Part shown: positions 6,745 through 10,374 of the stretch, one piece after another
How positions within the stretch are numbered: position 1 is the first letter of the stretch
How the letters are laid out: the number at the start of each line of letters is the position of its first letter
DNA from: JBGOUJ01 sp041477005
GTDB taxonomy: Bacteria > Acidobacteriota > Terriglobia > Bryobacterales > JACQDG01
Direction: 5' to 3'
DNA length: 10,374 bases
Assembly (NCBI GenBank): GCA_041477005.1
Contig: JBGOUJ010000238.1
Span: 1-10,374 of the forward strand
Position numbers and translations under genes: made by a program
The notes under the pieces: model-generated
The model's input: the letters and a program-made list of their open reading frames with translations, nothing else
What the model was told of the DNA's origin: nothing
Databases searched by the model: none

Positions 6745-6768
6745 GGTGCGCGGTCTCCGCCCGCGACC
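6745..6768. terminator. Bidirectional terminator between convergent genes
   Basis: Arms GGT-g-CGCG (6745-6752) and CGCGACC (6762-6768) form a stem with one bulged G and a 9-nt loop. TTTCT follows on the plus strand and TTCATTTTTG on the minus strand. It fills most of the 34-bp gap between the eno stop and the stop of the convergent gene, as expected for a shared intrinsic terminator. The stem is imperfect and the plus-strand U-tract is short. Confidence 0.4.
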
Positions 6769-6777
6769 TTTCTCCGG

Positions 6778-8415
6778 TCATCCGTCCTTATCCGCCATGC
6801 GGATCACCGGCGCCAGCATCTGCTCCACCGGAGCGTAGTCATCGGTGAGCACGATGTTGCGCGAGCGCTTCCGCAACGCCTCAAAATGCTCGGGCCGCAG
6901 CTCCGAGCCCTCCACTCCGGGCCCCAAAATGTTGCCCACAAGCGGGCGCATGGAGCCGACCAAGACGAAGGTATCGCGCCGGTCCTTTTCCTCGGTGGGG
7001 CCTTTCTGCACCGTCGAGAAGGCGTAGACGTAGGGAAAGCATTTCTGGAAGGTGTTCAGCTCGGCGCCCAGGAACAGGCCCGAGCTGTAAATGTCGATCA
7101 GGTTGATCATGTAGACGCCGTTGGGGGACATCAGGGCGCGCAGCTTCTGGTTGAACTCCAGGGTGGTGAGGTGGTAGGGCACCGAGTAGTGATTGAAAGC
7201 GTCCCCGTAGATCAGGTCGAAGGCCGGAACGGGCTCCCCGCGCCGGCGGCGTTCGAGCAGATCGTCGATGTGGTTGCGGGCGTCGAGATTGAAGATATGG
7301 ATCGGGGCGTCGCGCGCCAGGGCGAAAGCCTCGTGCGCCGCCTTGGTCACGCGCGGGTCGATCTCGGCCACCTCGATGTAGCTGCCGGGCCACTTGAGCA
7401 GCATGTAGCGGGGAAAGACAAAGCCGCCCCCGCCGATGAAGAGCGCCGACGGCTTCGGCCGGTCGCCCAATGCCGAGCGGGTGATGCCGGCGTAGACCTT
7501 CTCGTAGTCGTACTGCAGGTTGTCGGGCTGGTCCATCACGAGGTAGGAGTGGATCAGGTGATCGAGCGAGAGCGTCCGGGTGCTCGGCGGGTCGTCCTCC
7601 TGCTCGATCTGGATGAAAGAATACTGGCTTTCATCGACGTAAAGGATGCTCGCGGAGCGCTCCGGGACAAAACCGATTTTGATGCCGAGCCGGCGGCCCG
7701 GCCCCCAGGAACCGGTGGTGGCAAAGATCAGGCACAGAGCGATGCCCGCCCACACATAAGGGAACAAAGAACGCGCCCCATATAGCACCGCCAGCAAGGC
7801 CAGGAACCCGGCTACGCTCAGCAGCACGGCGATGGTGCCCATCCTGGCGATCAGGATGAAGCCGGTGAGGAAGGTTCCCACGATGCTTCCCAACGCTCCC
7901 CAGGCATAGACGTTGCCCACCGTGCGTCCCACCTTGCGGCCGAGATCCAGCGCCATCTTGGCGGCGAGCGGGCCGATACAGCCGAGCGCGGTGGAAGGCA
8001 GGAAGAAGACCAGGAAGACGTGCGCGGCAATCCGCACCGCCCAGTCCTGTTTCCACAGAAAAGACCAGTCGCCGACCACCGTGTTGAGTCCTGGAATCGC
8101 CAGGCAAACGAAGGAAGCCAGCGCAAACAGGACCCCGAGGGCATTGGTGGGCTTGTAGCGGTCCGCCAACCGGCCGCCCGTCCAGTTACCGGCGGCGATG
8201 CCGGCCAGCACTACGCCGATCACCGAAGTCCAGGTGTAAATCGAGTTTCCCACGTGGCGCGCAATCAGGCGGCCGGCGACCAACTCCACGGCCATGATGC
8301 ACATGCTCGAGAAAAACGCCGTGGCGTTAGGAGCGGCGACGGATAAAAAGGTCACAAGGCCGGAGCGGGGCTCACTTTCCACCACCTGCCCGCCGTCGAC
8401 CTGGGAAGTAGACAT
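6778..8415 (-). CDS. Membrane protein fused to a spermidine-synthase-like domain
   Basis: A 545-residue two-part protein. Residues about 24-236 contain roughly seven hydrophobic segments with transporter-like loops (GNWTGGRLADRYKP at 76-89). The C-terminal half (about 250-530) is a spermidine/spermine-synthase-like Rossmann methyltransferase fold: ALFIGGGGFVFPRYML (324-339), EVAEIDPRV (348-356), NLDARNH (376-382) and FDLIYGDAFNHYSVPYHL (399-416). Such fusions are known in Acidobacteriota, Planctomycetes and others, and polyamine synthesis is not established for them. True SpeE proteins have GGGDG in the nucleotide-binding loop; here it is GGGGF, so aminopropyl transfer is doubtful. ATG 8415 is chosen because GGAG lies 8 nt upstream; the frame stays open to 8670 without a comparable site. 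The product probably sits in the inner membrane with the enzyme domain in the cytoplasm. Confidence 0.82.
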   Translation of the reverse strand: MSTSQVDGGQVVESEPRSGLVTFLSVAAPNATAFFSSMCIMAVELVAGRLIARHVGNSIYTWTSVIGVVLAGIAAGNWTGGRLADRYKPTNALGVLFALASFVCLAIPGLNTVVGDWSFLWKQDWAVRIAAHVFLVFFLPSTALGCIGPLAAKMALDLGRKVGRTVGNVYAWGALGSIVGTFLTGFILIARMGTIAVLLSVAGFLALLAVLYGARSLFPYVWAGIALCLIFATTGSWGPGRRLGIKIGFVPERSASILYVDESQYSFIQIEQEDDPPSTRTLSLDHLIHSYLVMDQPDNLQYDYEKVYAGITRSALGDRPKPSALFIGGGGFVFPRYMLLKWPGSYIEVAEIDPRVTKAAHEAFALARDAPIHIFNLDARNHIDDLLERRRRGEPVPAFDLIYGDAFNHYSVPYHLTTLEFNQKLRALMSPNGVYMINLIDIYSSGLFLGAELNTFQKCFPYVYAFSTVQKGPTEEKDRRDTFVLVGSMRPLVGNILGPGVEGSELRPEHFEALRKRSRNIVLTDDYAPVEQMLAPVIRMADKDG

Positions 8416-8436
8416 GATCGGATCTCCAAGGGGGAT

Positions 8437-8442
8437 AGTATA
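8437..8442 (-). promoter_or_regulatory. Candidate -10 element for the membrane/SpeE-like gene
   Basis: TATACT on the minus strand (complement of 8437-8442), 22 bp before the ATG at 8415. No good -35 is seen 16-18 bp upstream. The resulting leader would be only about 15 nt and just long enough to hold the GGAG ribosome binding site. Confidence 0.35.
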
Positions 8443-8955
8443 TCCTACGGCGTCCTCTGGGACCCGCGCCGCCGGTCCTCTTTTAGACAGTTTGGTTGCG
8501 CGCGCGAGGGGGGGCACGCCCCGTTCCCGGGCTGTGCGGGTGGCTTTCGGGGCCGCCAGCATTCCAGCCGGGCACAACGCCGATAGGCGACACCGCCGAT
8601 CCTGCCGGGTCCTCGCCGCCGGAGTCCTGATCCTGGCGGCATGCGCCCGGAGCTCCCGGGTGCCCCGCATCGGGATCGACGACCTCAGGCAGCGCGTCGA
8701 TCAGGGGAAGGACCTGTTCTTTGTCGATGTCCGCGAGCCGGGGGAGATCGAAGGGCTGGGCGCGCTGAAAGGGTTCGTCAACATCCCATCGGGCAACTGG
8801 AACGCCGCCTGCGCGAGGCGCCGAAGGACCGCTTCATCGTCACGGCGTGCAACTATGGGCGCCGCGCGGGCCGTGCCGCCGAGCTGCTCCGGGACCGCGG
8901 TTACGAACGGGTACAAAGCTTCGGTCTGATGGAGTGGACGGAAAAAGAACTACCC

Positions 8956-9000
8956 ACTGATTTATCCAAGGGTGACCTACCCAAGGGTGACCTATCCAAA
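8956..9000 (+). repeat. 15-bp tandem repeat, three units
   Basis: GGTGACCTACCCAAG (8971-8985) and GGTGACCTATCCAAA (8986-9000) differ at two positions; ACTGATTTATCCAAG (8956-8970) is a degenerate first unit. In the rhodanese second frame it encodes DLSKG-DLPKG-DLSK right after the folded domain. It could be a repeat in a linker or an intergenic minisatellite read through after loss of the true stop. Confidence 0.7.
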
Positions 9001-9237
9001 GTGGCCGACCCCGGACGCGCCGGCAAAAGTGCAACCCAGAGTCGGATTCTGCCTCCGGCTGACCTTGGTGCAAATTTGCGCCAAGGTCCGGGCCGCCTTA
9101 TTTTTCATCGACTTAGCGATCTGGACTGCGCGTAGACGGAGCACTTTGTCGCGTGGGGAGAGCTTTTTCGAAAGTCTTGGGAACGGCGTGGCGATTGGGT
9201 GAGGTGGGCCGGCCCGGCCGGCAACTCCGAGCCACAC
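8992..9237 (-). other. Unassigned minus-strand open frame, possible dispersed element
   Basis: An 81-residue frame from a GTG at 9237, with GC-rich third positions and natural-looking residues (AVQIAKSMKNKAARTLAQIC, then RRQNPTLGCTF). There is no Shine-Dalgarno, no recognised domain and it overlaps the tail of the rhodanese frame. It may be a small gene, a gene fragment, or a non-coding dispersed repeat that happens to be open. I cannot tell which from one copy. Confidence 0.25.
9061..9088. repeat. 28-bp near-perfect palindrome
   Basis: GACCTTGG (9061-9068) and CCAAGGTC (9081-9088) flank a centre containing GCAAATTTGC (9070-9079). The two 14-nt halves match at 13 of 14 positions, and the mismatch would be a G-U pair in RNA. 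There is almost no loop, which favours a dimeric protein-binding site. A short T-run (9101-9105) follows 12 nt later, so a terminator-like hairpin is the alternative. Confidence 0.6.
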
Positions 9238-9277
9238 TGGTGTCGATGTGGTCCGATTAGCTCGATAAAGTATTTTT
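9136..9277. other. Gene-poor spacer
   Basis: No plus-strand gene is seen. A GC-rich palindromic patch (GGCCGGCCCGGCC, near 9208-9220) and a small CTTT/AAAG hairpin near 9161 are visible. AT-rich sequence directly before 9278 could hold a weak promoter, without a convincing -35. Confidence 0.3.
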
Positions 9278-9489
9278 ATGCCGGCCAGACCACGTGTCGG
9301 GGTCGCGGCTTACGCGGTCAAGCGCTATCCTCTTGACGTGAAGGGGACTTCACGGGAGCTATCTCCCAGAACGCCGTTTCCGAGGAGTTGCTTCTTACTG
9401 GCACCTTCGCGCATAGCGACGATGCGCTCCGTGACCTCTTGGGCCGCCTGGCTGCGCCCAAGGCTTCTGGCCTGGGTCTGATTCGGTAG
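9278..9489 (+). pseudogene. Small unassigned frame broken by one base
   Basis: ATG 9278 opens MPARPRVGVAAYAVKRYPLD, then VKG. At the GGGG of 9343-9346 the natural continuation lies in the next frame: DFTGAISQNAVSEELL, then LTGTFAHSDDALRDLLGRLA, ending at TAG 9487-9489. The second part has about 70% GC at third positions and a balanced protein-like composition. Adding one G gives a continuous 70-residue protein. There is no Shine-Dalgarno. No family is recognised. It lies 100 bp upstream of the methyltransferase on the same strand and could be a small partner protein or a fragment of a larger lost gene. Confidence 0.35.
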
Positions 9490-9536
9490 GCTGAAGCTCT
9501 CGTCTCGAGTGCTGCTACCTGCCGCTGCTGCAAGCG

Positions 9537-9545
9537 TGAGATAAT
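9537..9545 (+). promoter_or_regulatory. Extended -10 promoter for the DNA methyltransferase
   Basis: TG-A-GATAAT is an extended -10 element (TG at 9537-9538, hexamer 9540-9545) about 45 bp before the methyltransferase ATG. No clear -35 is seen, which is tolerated in extended -10 promoters. Transcription would start near 9552. Confidence 0.45.
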
Positions 9546-9558
9546 GCGGGGGTTACAA

Positions 9559-9574
9559 CTCGCGCTGGCGCGAG
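9559..9574 (+). promoter_or_regulatory. Leader hairpin upstream of the methyltransferase
   Basis: CTCGCG (9559-9564) and CGCGAG (9569-9574) form a 6-bp stem with a CTGG loop, 6 nt before the GGAGG ribosome binding site (9581-9585). It could be an operator, as many modification genes are autoregulated, or a leader stem; chance is possible in GC-rich DNA. Confidence 0.3.
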
Positions 9575-9589
9575 GGACGCGGAGGCTCG

Positions 9590-10374
9590 ATGTCGACGGC
9601 GTATCTGGAAATCGGTAGTGCGCGCGGTCTCCGCCCTCGCTTGTCGTCGTTGCCGGCGAACCCGTTTTGGAATAATTCGGCCGACCGCGAGCTGAGGCTC
9701 CACCGCATCCACGCGTACCCGGCCAAGTTCCCATCCTTCATTGCGACAAAGGCCCTTGACTACGCGCATGGCGCGGGCGTAAAGGTGCGAACGATGGCGG
9801 ACATCTTCTGTGGCTGTGGAACGGTTGCGTTGGAAGCACGGAGAAATGGAATTGACTTCTGGGGGTGCGATATTAACCCTGTTGCCACGCTAATCGCGAG
9901 AACGAAGAGCAGTTCGTACGAGCCGCGCGAGCTTGAGCGTTATTACAGCCAGATCATGGCAGCTTTTCCCGGTGCCGGTGAGGAAACTGATCTTTCGGAG
10001 GCGGCTGTCCAGCGCCTCGCCTATTGGTACTCTGAAAGGCAGGTCCGCAACCTAGCGAAGCTCCGGAACGCTATCACGCAGAGCGTGCCCGCGCGTAGCC
10101 GCTCCAGGGGGTTTTTCCTCTGTGCCTTTTCAAATATTCTCAAGGCAACATCACGTTGGCTGACCAAGTCCATCAAGCCGCAGGTAGACCCACACAAGCG
10201 CCCTATGGAGGTCCGCAAGGCTTTCGCGAGTCAATGCTCTTTCATGATCGAGGCATTTAGGCAGGCCGGGCGACCAGCCAAGGCCAACACGCGCATCCTT
10301 ACGGCGAACGTGCTGACGCTTCAGGACCCCCCATGCGGCATCGACATGATCGTGACAAGCCCGCCTTACGTCAC
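9590..10374 (+). CDS. DNA methyltransferase, N4-cytosine/N6-adenine type (3' truncated by window)
   Basis: The first 261 codons of an AdoMet-dependent amino-methyltransferase acting on DNA. LHRIHAYPAKFPSFI (38-51) is a block I know from restriction-modification and related methylases (H..H.YPAKFP). Motif I is DIFCGCGTVALEA (71-83), followed by an acidic residue in WGCDINPVA (91-99) that would bind the AdoMet ribose. The catalytic motif IV, TSPPY (256-260), lies at the window edge. Motif I precedes motif IV with about 170 residues between, which could house a target-recognition region; N4-C versus N6-A cannot be told. ATG 9590 has GGAGG 4 nt upstream. Codon use is more AT-tolerant than glgC/eno (ATT, AAT, AGG, AAA), compatible with acquisition by transfer. 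A restriction partner, if any, lies outside. Confidence 0.85.
   Translation, partial: MSTAYLEIGSARGLRPRLSSLPANPFWNNSADRELRLHRIHAYPAKFPSFIATKALDYAHGAGVKVRTMADIFCGCGTVALEARRNGIDFWGCDINPVATLIARTKSSSYEPRELERYYSQIMAAFPGAGEETDLSEAAVQRLAYWYSERQVRNLAKLRNAITQSVPARSRSRGFFLCAFSNILKATSRWLTKSIKPQVDPHKRPMEVRKAFASQCSFMIEAFRQAGRPAKANTRILTANVLTLQDPPCGIDMIVTSPPYV

Larger units (their letters stand above)
8540..9135 (+). pseudogene. Rhodanese-like lipoprotein, frameshifted
   Basis: Two adjacent frames together spell one rhodanese-domain protein. The first (from a possible GTG at 8540) has an Arg-rich stretch, the hydrophobic run VLAAGVLILAAC ending in a lipobox with Cys at codon 8642-8644, then VPRIGIDDLRQRVDQGKDLF, FVDVREPGEIEGL and GFVNIPSG. 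At the GGG of 8791-8793 it must shift by one base to continue as QLERRLREAPKDRFIVTAC, with the expected active-site cysteine (codon 8848-8850) in ACNYGRRAGRAAEL, then LLRDRGYERV and GLMEWTEKELP. One added G gives a continuous frame (SGQLERRL). The rhodanese domain ends near 8955; the frame then crosses tandem repeats to TAG 9135, and that tail may not be real protein. There is no clear Shine-Dalgarno, and the start is uncertain. Rhodanese domains of this type transfer sulfane sulfur or act as binding modules. Confidence 0.7.

Noticed and set aside
6748..6762. 15-bp sequence GCGCGGTCTCCGCCC also present at 9622-9636
   Set aside because: Only two GC-rich copies, one in a terminator and one inside a coding frame, with no shared flanks; probably chance.
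6658..7785. 375-codon plus-strand frame after eno
   Set aside because: Antisense to the spermidine-synthase-like domain, which carries recognisable motifs on the minus strand.
8416..8670. N-terminal extension of the membrane/SpeE-like protein
   Set aside because: The upstream part is Arg/Ala/Pro-rich without a ribosome binding site, and it would overlap the divergent rhodanese gene; ATG 8415 has GGAG at good spacing.
8786..8800. Programmed -1 frameshifting in the rhodanese
   Set aside because: There is no canonical slippery heptamer and no obvious stimulatory structure; a lost base is simpler.
8956..9000. CRISPR-like or iteron array
   Set aside because: The 15-bp units are directly adjacent with no spacers and only three copies, one degenerate; no cas or replication gene is near.

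Overview
The window comes from a GC-rich bacterium. Gene content and style (a secreted PQQ-type beta-propeller protein, a fused membrane/spermidine-synthase protein, a double zinc-ribbon small protein, an amidohydrolase tail with the DGDPFEY signature) most resemble Acidobacteriota of the Solibacter/Bryobacter kind. This is an inference from protein style; no marker gene here settles it.

Layout. 1-312 holds no convincing gene. 313-1608 (+) encodes an exported beta-propeller protein. 1754-1846 (+) is the C-terminal remnant of an amidohydrolase, overlapped head-on by the end of mtaB. A minus-strand translation-related cluster follows: rpsU (3840-3643), a double zinc-ribbon protein (3524-3207) and mtaB (3167-1800), read in that order. 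An intergenic region rich in repeats and hairpins (3841-4098) separates it from the plus-strand pair glgC-eno (4099-6743), two central-carbon genes 5 bp apart. eno converges on a 545-aa membrane/spermidine-synthase-like protein on the minus strand (8415-6778), with a probable bidirectional terminator between them. Divergent from that gene is a rhodanese-like lipoprotein broken by a one-base frameshift (8540-9135). Then comes a gene-poor stretch with 15-bp tandem repeats, a 28-bp near-palindrome and a small frameshifted reading frame (9278-9489). Last is the 5' part of a DNA methyltransferase (9590 onward) that leaves the window at its TSPPY motif.

How the genes fit together. rpsU, the zinc-ribbon gene and mtaB form a plausible translation and tRNA-modification unit. 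glgC and eno are probably translationally coupled. The glgC leader carries a perfect 16-bp inverted repeat whose 3' arm overlaps the Shine-Dalgarno, which is the best candidate here for an undescribed regulatory element. Three separate reading frames (eno C-terminus, rhodanese, the 9278 frame) would each be repaired by adding one G to a run of 3-4 G. That points to a shared cause, most simply under-called G runs in the assembly. The right edge may be the start of a restriction-modification or defence region, but only one gene of it is visible.
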